A program made the position numbers and the translations under genes. A stretch of 40,241 nucleotides of DNA from an uncultured Flavobacteriales bacterium. GTDB taxonomy: Bacteria > Bacteroidota > Bacteroidia > Flavobacteriales_D > Sanyastnellaceae. Location of the stretch: positions 1 to 40,241 of the forward strand of contig CALGEI010000195.1 in NCBI GenBank assembly GCA_937881575.1, in the 5' to 3' direction. Of this stretch, positions 1 through 8,305 are shown piece by piece (the first letter of the stretch is position 1; each line of letters opens with the position of its first letter). The notes under the pieces were generated by a model. The model was not told where the DNA came from. It searched no databases and worked only from the letters and a program-made list of their open reading frames with translations.

Positions 1-1049
1 TCTCCAGCGCTATTGATATTGGCTCCAAAATTCACAGGTGTGCCAAATGCATCTTCTTTGCTGTCATAACTCACATACCACAAGTCCTTTCCTCCAAAGC
101 CGCCCGGCATATCAGACACGAACATCAAGAAATCATTCTCCACCGTAAATGATGGGTGACCAACTTGCGAACTATCATTTGAATCGCGATCAATTAACTC
201 GACAACTTCTGCTGGTCCAAAACGTTGACCCATCGCATCCGCTCGGTAGATATCGCAGGCAAATGAGTTCTCATCATCGGAGACACATCGCGTGAAATAA
301 ACTTTCTTATACTTCTTATCAAAGGCCACCGTGCCCTCGTTGGACGGAGTATTGACTGTATTATTGAGAGGCTCAGGGGTGCTCCAACGCCCTTTTTTAT
401 CCTGTTCGGACCGGAACAAGTCCATATAACTTTCCCCTGTAATGGGGTCTTCCCCAGAGCCCGTAGAGGATTCTCGAGAAGATGCAAAAACAACTTCATC
501 TGCTTTGTTCGAAGCGAAAGCTATTCCAAAATCATAGGCATCCGAATTGAGCAGAAGCATATTCTCTACGCGATAACGACTGGGTGGCTCATCAAGTGCC
601 AACGCGTCATTGTCAGCTGCAAGAATCTTTTGATCCGCAATACCTTGGTCACCACCATTTTCCTTGAACGCCATGAACCATTCGATGGCATCATCAAATT
701 TCTGTTGCGAAGACATGACCTCGCCATAGTTCAAAAAGACCTCAGGATGCTTTTCACCATACCGCAATCCGATGGCCTTATCGTACCACTCTTCAGTTGC
801 AGCAGGATCCATCAGCATTCGGAAACTCTCCCCAATCATAAATGCGATGCGCCCTTTCTCATCAATCTCCTTCACTTTAGCGTAGGCCTTGATGTATTCT
901 TGAGCGGATACGTGAAATCCTCCTCGAGCATAGGCTGCATCAGCAACTGCTGCGTAATCCGTTTGGGAAAAGGCAGCACCGAAGGTGATGGTCAGCAGCA
1001 GGCAGGTCATCCCTATCCGTGTGTAAAAAGCTTGCAGGTAGTTGTGCAT
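1..1049 (-). CDS. PorE-like TPR/PD40 protein (5' part; 3' end outside window)
   Basis: Reading from the ATG at 1047-1049, 349 codons stay open to the window edge; an in-frame TGA lies 15 bases before this ATG, so it is the first possible start. Residues 1-28 form a signal peptide ending near FSQ. Residues 30-150 read as tetratricopeptide-like helices (repeated A-Y and W-Y-KA patterns). From about residue 170 there are PD40 beta-propeller repeats, seen as phrases such as VFASSRES, VYFTRC and FMFVSDMPGGFGGKDLW-like strings. This order (signal, TPR, PD40) is that of the outer-membrane/periplasmic OmpA-family proteins of Bacteroidota, of which PorE of the type IX secretion system is the best known; that family continues into a carboxypeptidase-regulatory domain and an OmpA domain, which would lie off the window. 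Other PD40-OmpA paralogues are common in this phylum, so PorE itself is only an inference. Confidence 0.75.
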   Translation of the reverse strand, partial: MHNYLQAFYTRIGMTCLLLTITFGAAFSQTDYAAVADAAYARGGFHVSAQEYIKAYAKVKEIDEKGRIAFMIGESFRMLMDPAATEEWYDKAIGLRYGEKHPEVFLNYGEVMSSQQKFDDAIEWFMAFKENGGDQGIADQKILAADNDALALDEPPSRYRVENMLLLNSDAYDFGIAFASNKADEVVFASSRESSTGSGEDPITGESYMDLFRSEQDKKGRWSTPEPLNNTVNTPSNEGTVAFDKKYKKVYFTRCVSDDENSFACDIYRADAMGQRFGPAEVVELIDRDSNDSSQVGHPSFTVENDFLMFVSDMPGGFGGKDLWYVSYDSKEDAFGTPVNFGANINSAG

Positions 1050-1136
1050 TTCGAAACCTTTGAATCAGTTCCCGAATGTAAGGCACGAAGGTTAGAACAA
1101 AGAAATGTTGCCTAAAAAACCCTGACAAAATTCACT

Positions 1137-1182
1137 CCAATAAAAAGAGGAGGCGAATCCAATTCAGGAAACGCCCCCTCTT
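1137..1182 (-). terminator. Rho-independent terminator after glnN
   Basis: Arms 1145-1155 and 1172-1182 pair over 11 positions with one mismatch and a 16-base loop. On the minus strand the stem is followed by a T run (complement of 1142-1146). It lies about 40 bases past the glnN stop and before the next minus-strand gene, so it should separate the two. Confidence 0.65.
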
Positions 1183-1220
1183 CTATCAAGTCTATTCGAT
1201 GAAAACGAGACCCCGTAATC

Positions 1221-3407
1221 TTATCGGGTGAACAACAATTCAGCAAACTTAGGCAGAGGCCAAAGCGCGTCGTCCACGGTCACCTCCAACTCGGCACAGG
1301 TTGCTCCCAAAGACTCCATCAGCGGCATCACTTTCTCTGCATACCCCTTGGCCTTTTTGGAAACGGATTCAATGCTTTCCAAATCGTCATGTGTGGACTG
1401 CAATGTGTTGGCTTCCGCATGCATTTGCTGGATCAAGGCTCCCGCTTTTTTGATGAGATCCAGTTGAGCTCCGGAATACTTTGCGGCTTCTTTCCCTAAA
1501 ACATCATTGAGCCCCTGCACATTCATAAGTAGCTGGCTTTGATAATCAACAGCCGCTGGCAGGATCGACCCGCGAGCCATCTGCAACAAAACGTGGGTTT
1601 CAATTTGGCGCTTCAAGATGTAATTCTCCATCTCCACTTCGTAACGAGCATGGAGCTCTTCCTTTCGGAGCACTTGTTGCTTTTCGAACAAGGCAATGAC
1701 CTCAGGACGATTGAACACCGCCAAGGCATCGGGTGTATTCGTTAGGTTCGAGAGGCCACGCTTGGCCGCTTCAACCACCCATTCATCCGAATAGCCATTG
1801 CCTTCAAAACGAATCGCCTTGCTCTGGGTAATAAGTGTTTGCAGCTCTTTCAGAATGGCGTCATCCTTCTTGTCTCCTTTTTCAATGCGTTGGTCGACCG
1901 CCACCTTGAACAACTCCAATTGTTCTGAGACTATGGTGTTCAAAACGATCATGGGAACCGCGCAATTGGCTGTGCTTCCGACAGCCCGCAATTCGAATTT
2001 ATTGCCCGTAAAGGCGAATGAAGACGTGCGGTTGCGGTCGGTATTGTCGAGCAAGACTTCCGGGATGCGGCCGATTTCTAATTTCAGCGCTGTTTTGTCC
2101 TCTGGAGTCAACTTTCCCGCCTTGATGCTCGTCTCTAATTCATCCAACAGTTCGGACAATTGAGAACCAATGAACGCGCTGACAATGGCCGGAGGCGCTT
2201 CGTTTCCTCCCAATCGATGATCATTCCCTGCTGAAGCGAAAGATGCTCGAACGACATCCGCATGCTTGTGCAACGCCGCCAACGTATTGACGAAGAACGT
2301 CAAGAACCGCAAATTCGTTTTGGGGTTGTTGCCTGGCTTCAACAAATTCACACCGGTATTGGTTCCGAGCGACCAGTTGTTGTGCTTGCCAGAGCCATTG
2401 AGACCTGGGTAAGGCTTTTCATGCAAGAGCACACGGAAATTGTGCTTTCGTGCCACTTGCTCCATCACCTCCATGAGCAAAAGGTTGTGGTCGTTGGCCA
2501 AATTCGCTTCCTCATAGACAGGAGCGCATTCAAACTGGTTTGGCGCCACCTCGTTGTGTCGCGTGGTTACAGGAATCCCCAACTTATGGGACTCCAATTC
2601 AAATTCCTTCATGAAGGCACTGGCCCGCGCTGGGATGCTACCAAAGTAATGGTCATCCAACTGCTGTCCCTTGGCGGGTTTCGCCCCAAATAAGGCACGG
2701 CCCGTGAGCTGCAAATCCGGCCGCGCACCGTGCAAGGATTTATCGACCAAGAAATACTCCTGCTCCCACCCCAACGTAGCAACTACCTTGGTAACATTCT
2801 TATCAAAATACTGGCACACCTCAGTCGCCGCTGTATCGACCCGAGCCAACGCCTTCAACAAAGGCATTTTGTTGTCCAAGGCAAAACCGGTGTAACTGAT
2901 AAAAATGGTCGGAATACACAAAGTGCTCTCCCAAACAAAAGCAGGTGATGTTGGATCCCAAAGGGTATACCCTCTCGCTTCAAACGTGTTTCTTATGCCT
3001 CCATTGGGAAATGAACTCGCGTCTGGCTCTTGCTGCACCAACAAAGAACCGTCAAACTTTTCAATCGCTCGGCCATCGCCAGTTGGCGTGATGAAGCTGT
3101 CGTGCTTTTCAGCCGTAGCTCCCGTCAAAGGCTGGAACCAGTGCGTGTAATGGGTTGCGCCCCGTGAAATCGCCCACTCCTTCATGGCCGATGCCACCTG
3201 ATCCGCAATGGAACGACTGATGGAAGTGTGATTCTCCATCGCGTCCACGATGCTACCACAAGCCTCGTCTGTCAAGTATTCCCGCATGGTATGCAGGTTG
3301 AATACGTTCTCTCCATAGTACTGGGAGATCTTGTTCGAGGGACGCTCCCGGTGACGGGGAGTGCGCTCTAAAACATCCTCAAGGGCTTTTTGACGAGAAA
3401 TGCTCAT
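1221..3407 (-). CDS. glnN: Type III glutamine synthetase
   Basis: Predicted 728 aa, the usual length of GSIII (about 720-730 aa), much longer than GSI. It makes glutamine from glutamate, ammonia and ATP in the cytoplasm as a large ring oligomer. Family landmarks are visible: the N-terminal GENVFNLHTMREYL segment typical of GSIII, NEVAPNQFECAPVYEEANLA, the ammonia/ATP-site stretch LNGSGKHNNWSLGTNTG, and NRTSSFAFTGNKFELRAVGS. The longer open frame begins 42 bases upstream, but the ATG at 3405-3407 (MSISRQKAL) matches the family start and leaves room for a promoter box at 3435-3442. The gene stands alone, bounded downstream by a terminator. Regulation by nitrogen is expected for the family; the sequence shows only an inverted repeat overlapping the promoter region. 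Confidence 0.97.
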   Translation of the reverse strand: MSISRQKALEDVLERTPRHRERPSNKISQYYGENVFNLHTMREYLTDEACGSIVDAMENHTSISRSIADQVASAMKEWAISRGATHYTHWFQPLTGATAEKHDSFITPTGDGRAIEKFDGSLLVQQEPDASSFPNGGIRNTFEARGYTLWDPTSPAFVWESTLCIPTIFISYTGFALDNKMPLLKALARVDTAATEVCQYFDKNVTKVVATLGWEQEYFLVDKSLHGARPDLQLTGRALFGAKPAKGQQLDDHYFGSIPARASAFMKEFELESHKLGIPVTTRHNEVAPNQFECAPVYEEANLANDHNLLLMEVMEQVARKHNFRVLLHEKPYPGLNGSGKHNNWSLGTNTGVNLLKPGNNPKTNLRFLTFFVNTLAALHKHADVVRASFASAGNDHRLGGNEAPPAIVSAFIGSQLSELLDELETSIKAGKLTPEDKTALKLEIGRIPEVLLDNTDRNRTSSFAFTGNKFELRAVGSTANCAVPMIVLNTIVSEQLELFKVAVDQRIEKGDKKDDAILKELQTLITQSKAIRFEGNGYSDEWVVEAAKRGLSNLTNTPDALAVFNRPEVIALFEKQQVLRKEELHARYEVEMENYILKRQIETHVLLQMARGSILPAAVDYQSQLLMNVQGLNDVLGKEAAKYSGAQLDLIKKAGALIQQMHAEANTLQSTHDDLESIESVSKKAKGYAEKVMPLMESLGATCAELEVTVDDALWPLPKFAELLFTR

Positions 3408-3434
3408 GACAATTGGCTTTTTTTGATAATTCCG

Positions 3435-3442
3435 CAAAGTTA
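3435..3442 (-). promoter_or_regulatory. Possible -7 box for glnN (TAACTTTG on the minus strand)
   Basis: Exact match to the Bacteroidota TAnnTTTG element, 28 bases before the chosen glnN ATG. No clear TTG -33 element sits at the usual 19-21 base spacing, so confidence is limited. Confidence 0.35.
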
Positions 3443-3461
3443 CCCCCAAAAATTAGGGGGT
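3442..3461. repeat. Inverted repeat ACCCCC-N8-GGGGGT upstream of glnN
   Basis: Perfect 6-base arms with an AT-rich 8-base centre, touching the putative -7 box of glnN. It could be an operator or a small leader hairpin; no regulator is identified. Confidence 0.4.
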
Positions 3462-3580
3462 CACATCCAAATTAATTAAAAAATTACCAACAAAGTCCAT
3501 TTTTTCAACGGTAATCACGAGAAAAACTCAATAATTACTCCAAATCACTCATCCAAGCTCCTGCAGACCTCCATCAAGGC

Positions 3581-6500
3581 CTACTGATGGCTCAACTGAA
3601 TCCAGCGAGTGATTTCTTCTCCTGACTCATGCGTTAGCGTCAGTGCATACGTTCCGTCTTGAAAAGCCCCCAACTGCAACACCAGCAATTCGCCTTGACT
3701 CATGCGCTTTGACCCTTGATCAACCAATCGCCCCATCGCATCGCGCAAAGTCCAAAATGCAGGTTGTCCTGGCTGCCATCCGTCCAAACGCACATTGAAT
3801 TGCGCAGGGCTCGGGTTCGGAAACACATGCATCGCAATAGGCTTGGTCATCTCCGGTTCTTCGATTCCCACGATGTTGGTCTGGAAAAAGAATGCTTGCG
3901 AAATGGACTTGCCAAAATCAGGTTCGAAATTGATGAAGTTTCCGCCTTGGACTTTTTTGACGCGGGTGTAACCACTTCCATCGTTGTTGGCCCAAAAGCT
4001 TTGGCCATCATCTCCAACATCGTAGATGGTCATGCGATAGCACCCTTCGTTCAATGCCAATGTATCTCGGAATGTGGCGTTCGCTTCTGAGTAGCCCCGC
4101 TCCCAAACCACGTTGCCCGCTTCATCGGTTATTTCAATTGTTGTTTCGCTTGGTGTCAAATTGGTTTTGGTCCAAACAATGATGCGGTTGTCATCCAAGT
4201 CCGGATACGACCATGTCGGGACGCGATGAAACTGGCTCGAAGTGGCATTGTTTCGAACCTCTTGATCCAATTGACCATTCGGCGCGTCGACAGCGACCTC
4301 AAACACCAACAACGCTTCATCATCTCCTTCGGTCAGTGCGGGATCGAGGTAAGGCAAGTCAACCACTTCTGATTCCAAGAATGCCAGCTCACCGGCCCAC
4401 TGGTATACGTAAGACTCGCCTCCCTGAATCCCATAAGTGAAGGTGCAACTCGTGAGGGTTTCCGCACCGTTGTTTCGAATCACAACTTGCGGAGATTCAC
4501 AGATCGGATTGAACCGTGACTGCAACTTGTCATCGGATGGGGCCAACACCTCTGAAATTTCCACATCTTGCTGCATATTGGGTTCACCGTATGCGACCAC
4601 TTGTCCTTCGAAACGATAGTTCCCATATGGATCGTAGGTAATGTCATAATCCACCGAGAAGGGTTGGCTGGAATCCACGACACCGGTCAACTCAAACTCC
4701 TTCGTGTCCACCGGAGCACCTGGGCACCAAGCGGCACGGTCGTAGATCCATGTTCCGCCCTGAGGATACAGAGGATTGTCCGCACATTCACGCATCACTT
4801 CCCACGTCCATTGAGGTTCTCCATTGACCTTGACCGAATGAGCGTTGTAGCAGAATTCCCCGCAGTTATTCCCCGTTCCAAATCCATGGCCACTGGCCCG
4901 GGTTTTCAACTTGAACATAGACTCACCAGCTTCCGGAGTGAACACGTAATCCGTAACGTTTTCATCAAACGTGCTCAAGCTGTATTGCCCTTTCCAGAAA
5001 GCTTCAACGCGCTTGACATCCCGTGCCGGAGTGCCTTCGATGAAAGCGAACCGCAAGTCCAGCAGCTCCTGCCAATTTCCGGCCTCCAGCTGCACACTAT
5101 CCCGCAACAATCCCATGAAGTCCGTCACGTCAAACACCCATGTCCAGCCGTCATCCCCCAACGTCAAGTTGATGCCATAAGGGGTGATGTAACGGGCCAG
5201 TTCGTAGCGATCAACAACTTCAAATGCAGGTGAAAAATACTCCAGCGTATCATTGACTAAAATCACGGACTCCCCCAAGACGGGGTAACTAGCAATCAGC
5301 TCCCCGCTCGCCCAGCGCGTTTCCATGACAGCATCGTGCGGCCAAGCATAGTCCAAATTGATCCAATTGACACCGTTGCCGTCAACCGCCCATTCCGAAA
5401 TGCTCATTGGAGGAACCGGAACAGCGCGATCCACTTCAACCGTTTCATAGGAGATCGGCGTCCCGTTCAACCACGTTAGGACCGGCCTCGCAGCGTCGGG
5501 CATGGGCCCTTGGTTCATAAAAGCGTCCGCTCCGCGGTGAGCCACCCTGCCCGCATTGCCATGGAAAAAGCCCGAAGCCCCAATCCCTTCTGTTTGATAC
5601 CCGCCTGCTGATTCCCAATCAAAATGAGCCTTGAGTTGAGTGAATTCCGGATGATTGACATTCGGTGTTTGACCCATCCATTCTTTAACCGTTTCAACAT
5701 CCAACGCCACGGACCAAATGCGAAACTCATCGACATCACCGCGATAATCGTTGCCTCCGTTGCCATTGCAACCTATGTGAAATCGGACCATTTCTCCGAA
5801 CGAGTTGTCCAGTTCAAGTCCAGCATGCCAAAGAGAACCATTTAAATAAATGGACATTTTGCCCTCTGTTGCATCTTTTACAAATGCCCAGTGATTCCAT
5901 TGGCCTTTGTAATTTTCTGGAGCCGCTGCTTTGTCGATTCGATCATAGCCGCCATCGTATCCCGCATCCCAGTAGACGCGGCCATTGGACCATGGAAGAT
6001 GCACATTCAATTCCCGCTGATTCAAGGCATTGAAGCCCTCACAAATGGAATTGACCTCCGGCTGGAATTCGGCATTTCCTCGCTGCCAAAATTCAACAGT
6101 GATTTCTTCGCCAATGCCATCCAATGCCAAGGCATCCACTTCGAATCGGTCGTTGCCATCAAATCGGATGAAGTGCCCCGCTGAAGAGGCTCTCCAGGTT
6201 TGATCGGGGGCATAAACCGTGGGGACATCCACAGAAACAGCATCGTTCCAGATGGCTTCGTTCAATTGCAATTCAAGAATCAGGTGGGATTCCCCATCCC
6301 AAACCAAGGGAGCATTCCAAACGAATCGTCCGGGATTGTCTGGATCCGAAACCCCTGACATGGCGGCGCTTACTCCGTTCCAAAATCCACCCAACGAATC
6401 TTCACTGGTCCAATACGCGGTCCATTGGGCGCCATCTCTTTGCTCCGACAATTCGGTGAGCACGGGCAATTCGAAACCCGACGAAGTGGAATCCAACCAG

Positions 6501-7096
6501 CCCAAAGACGCCAATTCTGAGCCCCTCCACAACCATTGATAACGCGCTGTTTGAGAGAGACTAACCGCCCCTGTCATGGCATCCAACCAAGCCATGCTTC
6601 CATCCGACTCTTCCACAATGCTCTCGACGCCATCCAACTGGATCAATTCATATGCCGCACGGATGGTATCGAAGACCGTCACGCTCGCTGGTATATAGAT
6701 CAAGGTGTCGGCGATAAAAGGCAAGTCATCAACAAGCCAACGAGGATGAGTCAACAGGTTGCTGTCCAACAATCCCGTATGATCAAACAAATAATTGTAC
6801 GTGAGGTAATCCCACTCTCCACAAGCATAGCCCAACCCACCGGCCGTACCATCTTCAAAACACTTCAACGTGTGATACATCAACACTTTTTGATACGCCG
6901 TATCGTTGTTCGACGAAGGAAAATCAAACCATCGTCGACCAGGGCTTTCGTAATTCGTTGCAGGGTTGTTTTGTTCTTCCCAAGTGAATGTCTGAACCCA
7001 CGTTGTATCAGCCGTTTGGGCATGAGATTGCAGAGCAAGACTGCATGCAATACCGACAATAAAACTCCATTGAAGAAACGATTGGAAACAATTCAT
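3581..7096 (-). CDS. Secreted PNGase F-like protein with LamG insert and T9SS tail
   Basis: Predicted 1171 aa from the ATG at 7094-7096; a longer frame upstream has no signal-peptide logic, whereas this start gives a clean signal (residues 1-27, ending SHAQ). Peptide-N-glycosidase F cleaves N-glycans from the asparagine of glycoproteins. Its hallmarks are present but widely split: CGEWDY at 92-97 (W-D corresponds to catalytic Asp60 as I recall the Elizabethkingia enzyme), RYITPYG at 636-642 with DVTDF at 656-660, CGEFC at 745-749 (corresponds to Glu206), and GGTW..DRAAWCPG at 780-793. Residues about 306-465 read as a LamG/concanavalin fold (FDGNDRFEV, EFWQRGN, W.HWAFVKD, DVDEFRIW). After 870 come a CARDB-like module, a second beta module, and a type A sorting domain from about 1090 (VFPNPSPAQFNV). 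The position of Glu118 appears not to be Glu. Substrate is unknown; a surface or secreted glycan-acting enzyme or lectin is inferred. Confidence 0.8.
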   Translation of the reverse strand: MNCFQSFLQWSFIVGIACSLALQSHAQTADTTWVQTFTWEEQNNPATNYESPGRRWFDFPSSNNDTAYQKVLMYHTLKCFEDGTAGGLGYACGEWDYLTYNYLFDHTGLLDSNLLTHPRWLVDDLPFIADTLIYIPASVTVFDTIRAAYELIQLDGVESIVEESDGSMAWLDAMTGAVSLSQTARYQWLWRGSELASLGWLDSTSSGFELPVLTELSEQRDGAQWTAYWTSEDSLGGFWNGVSAAMSGVSDPDNPGRFVWNAPLVWDGESHLILELQLNEAIWNDAVSVDVPTVYAPDQTWRASSAGHFIRFDGNDRFEVDALALDGIGEEITVEFWQRGNAEFQPEVNSICEGFNALNQRELNVHLPWSNGRVYWDAGYDGGYDRIDKAAAPENYKGQWNHWAFVKDATEGKMSIYLNGSLWHAGLELDNSFGEMVRFHIGCNGNGGNDYRGDVDEFRIWSVALDVETVKEWMGQTPNVNHPEFTQLKAHFDWESAGGYQTEGIGASGFFHGNAGRVAHRGADAFMNQGPMPDAARPVLTWLNGTPISYETVEVDRAVPVPPMSISEWAVDGNGVNWINLDYAWPHDAVMETRWASGELIASYPVLGESVILVNDTLEYFSPAFEVVDRYELARYITPYGINLTLGDDGWTWVFDVTDFMGLLRDSVQLEAGNWQELLDLRFAFIEGTPARDVKRVEAFWKGQYSLSTFDENVTDYVFTPEAGESMFKLKTRASGHGFGTGNNCGEFCYNAHSVKVNGEPQWTWEVMRECADNPLYPQGGTWIYDRAAWCPGAPVDTKEFELTGVVDSSQPFSVDYDITYDPYGNYRFEGQVVAYGEPNMQQDVEISEVLAPSDDKLQSRFNPICESPQVVIRNNGAETLTSCTFTYGIQGGESYVYQWAGELAFLESEVVDLPYLDPALTEGDDEALLVFEVAVDAPNGQLDQEVRNNATSSQFHRVPTWSYPDLDDNRIIVWTKTNLTPSETTIEITDEAGNVVWERGYSEANATFRDTLALNEGCYRMTIYDVGDDGQSFWANNDGSGYTRVKKVQGGNFINFEPDFGKSISQAFFFQTNIVGIEEPEMTKPIAMHVFPNPSPAQFNVRLDGWQPGQPAFWTLRDAMGRLVDQGSKRMSQGELLVLQLGAFQDGTYALTLTHESGEEITRWIQLSHQ

Positions 7097-7128
7097 GGTA
7101 GGACTTTTCTCTGTTGGACCGGAAAGAT

Positions 7129-7143
7129 ACAAATCAGATTTGT
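7129..7143. repeat. Perfect 15-base palindrome in the divergent region 7097-7273
   Basis: ACAAATC-A-GATTTGT lies 33 bases before the start of the PNGase-like gene. A second, looser inverted repeat (CCTTG-N9-CAAGG) follows at 7147-7165. The rest of the 177-base divergent region holds no gene that I can see. Function is inferred to be regulatory at most. Confidence 0.4.
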
Positions 7144-7273
7144 GGGCCTTGTAATTTTTGCAAGGTCGTGCATCAAGTCTGTGTCCATTTACTCTAATTT
7201 CGCGCGCGCAATTTGTAAGTTCCGAGCGCACAGACCTTCCATTGGAAAACGAATCAAGAAGAACCCCCTACTC

Positions 7274-8305
7274 ATGAACATCTGCTTTATAATGTACCCT
7301 TGGGAGAACATCACTCCTCAATCCGATAGCACGCTGAGAATGATTCATGAAAGCGTCATTCGCGGGCACCGCGTGGCCATCACGTCTGGAGCCAACTTGA
7401 CCATACGGGATTCTCTGACCATGGCATTCTGCAAGTTGGTCGAGGAAAAGTCGAAGCATTCATCCGTTCCTGAGACATTTTACAAGCAAGCCAAATTCAG
7501 GGAGCAAATGCTGCCGTTGGCGGGTTTTGATGTGATCTTCATGCGAGCCAATCCACCGTTGGACACCATTGTCTTGAATTTTTTGGACTCCGTCAAGGAT
7601 GAAGTGCTCATTGTCAATGACGTCCAAGGACTGCGTGAAGCCAATAACAAACTGTACACGGCAGCCATGAACGATGCGGCACAAAGCATCACGCCGCGCA
7701 CGTTTGTGAGCAAAAACAAAGATTACTTACTGAAAGTGGTCAAGGAAAGTGACTCGCGTAAAATGATCATGAAGCCTTTGAACGGTTTTGGGGGGAGTGG
7801 TGTCATTGTCATTGAAAAAGATGCCATGCAGAATGTCAATTCGCTGCTCGATTTCTACATCACGGGCAAAGGCGGTGAAACCAATTACGTCATCCTGCAA
7901 GATTATGTAGACGGGGCTGAGGAAGGAGATGTTCGCGTCATGATGCTGCATGGCGAGCCAATTGGAGCCATGAAACGAGTACCGGCGGAAGGCGATGCCC
8001 GAAGCAATGTGCATGCCGGAGGGAAGGTTCAAAAACACACTTTGACACGCGAAGAACTTCGCGCTTGCCGACTCATTGGCCCGAAACTGGTGAAAGACGG
8101 ATTGTATTTTGTCGGCTTGGATTTGATCGGCGGTAAATTGATCGAAGTGAACGTTTTAAGTCCTGGGGGCATCGTGAACATCAACAAATTGAACAAAGTC
8201 AAACTGCAACGACGCATCATCGATTGGGCTGAAGACATGGTGCACCACCGGTCCATGGCGCATTCACGACGATTCGAACTCCGTCAAACGGTCTCCAACG
8301 CGTGA
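7274..8305 (+). CDS. ATP-grasp ligase, glutathione synthetase/RimK-like
   Basis: Predicted 343 aa starting MNICFIMYPWEN. The frame is open far upstream (to 6536), but that part is the antisense of the neighbouring gene, and the ATG at 7274 matches the GshB-like N terminus. ATP-grasp enzymes join a carboxylate to an amine via an acyl-phosphate. Visible landmarks: KPLNGFGGSGVIVIE (nucleotide-binding loop), LQDYVDGAEEGDVRVMM, GAMKRVPAEGDARSNVHAGG (a motif shared with bacterial glutathione synthetases), and LIEVNVLSPGG (metal-binding Glu/Asn). No gamma-glutamylcysteine ligase is nearby. Its stop overlaps the GTG start of the next gene by 4 bases, so the two proteins are probably made together. 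The substrate cannot be read from sequence; true glutathione synthesis is possible but the partner suggests another peptide-like product. Confidence 0.85.
   Translation: MNICFIMYPWENITPQSDSTLRMIHESVIRGHRVAITSGANLTIRDSLTMAFCKLVEEKSKHSSVPETFYKQAKFREQMLPLAGFDVIFMRANPPLDTIVLNFLDSVKDEVLIVNDVQGLREANNKLYTAAMNDAAQSITPRTFVSKNKDYLLKVVKESDSRKMIMKPLNGFGGSGVIVIEKDAMQNVNSLLDFYITGKGGETNYVILQDYVDGAEEGDVRVMMLHGEPIGAMKRVPAEGDARSNVHAGGKVQKHTLTREELRACRLIGPKLVKDGLYFVGLDLIGGKLIEVNVLSPGGIVNINKLNKVKLQRRIIDWAEDMVHHRSMAHSRRFELRQTVSNA

Noticed and set aside
630-1115. 161-codon plus-strand open frame
   Set aside because: Antisense to the PorE-like gene, whose minus-strand reading has a signal peptide, TPR and PD40 patterns.
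3481-3580. Imperfect hairpin downstream of the PNGase-like gene
   Set aside because: Only short paired blocks and no T run in the right place, so not called a terminator.
6536-7273. Open N-terminal extension (246 codons) of the ATP-grasp gene
   Set aside because: It runs antisense through the PNGase-like gene and has no family similarity; the ATG at 7274 matches the expected N terminus.
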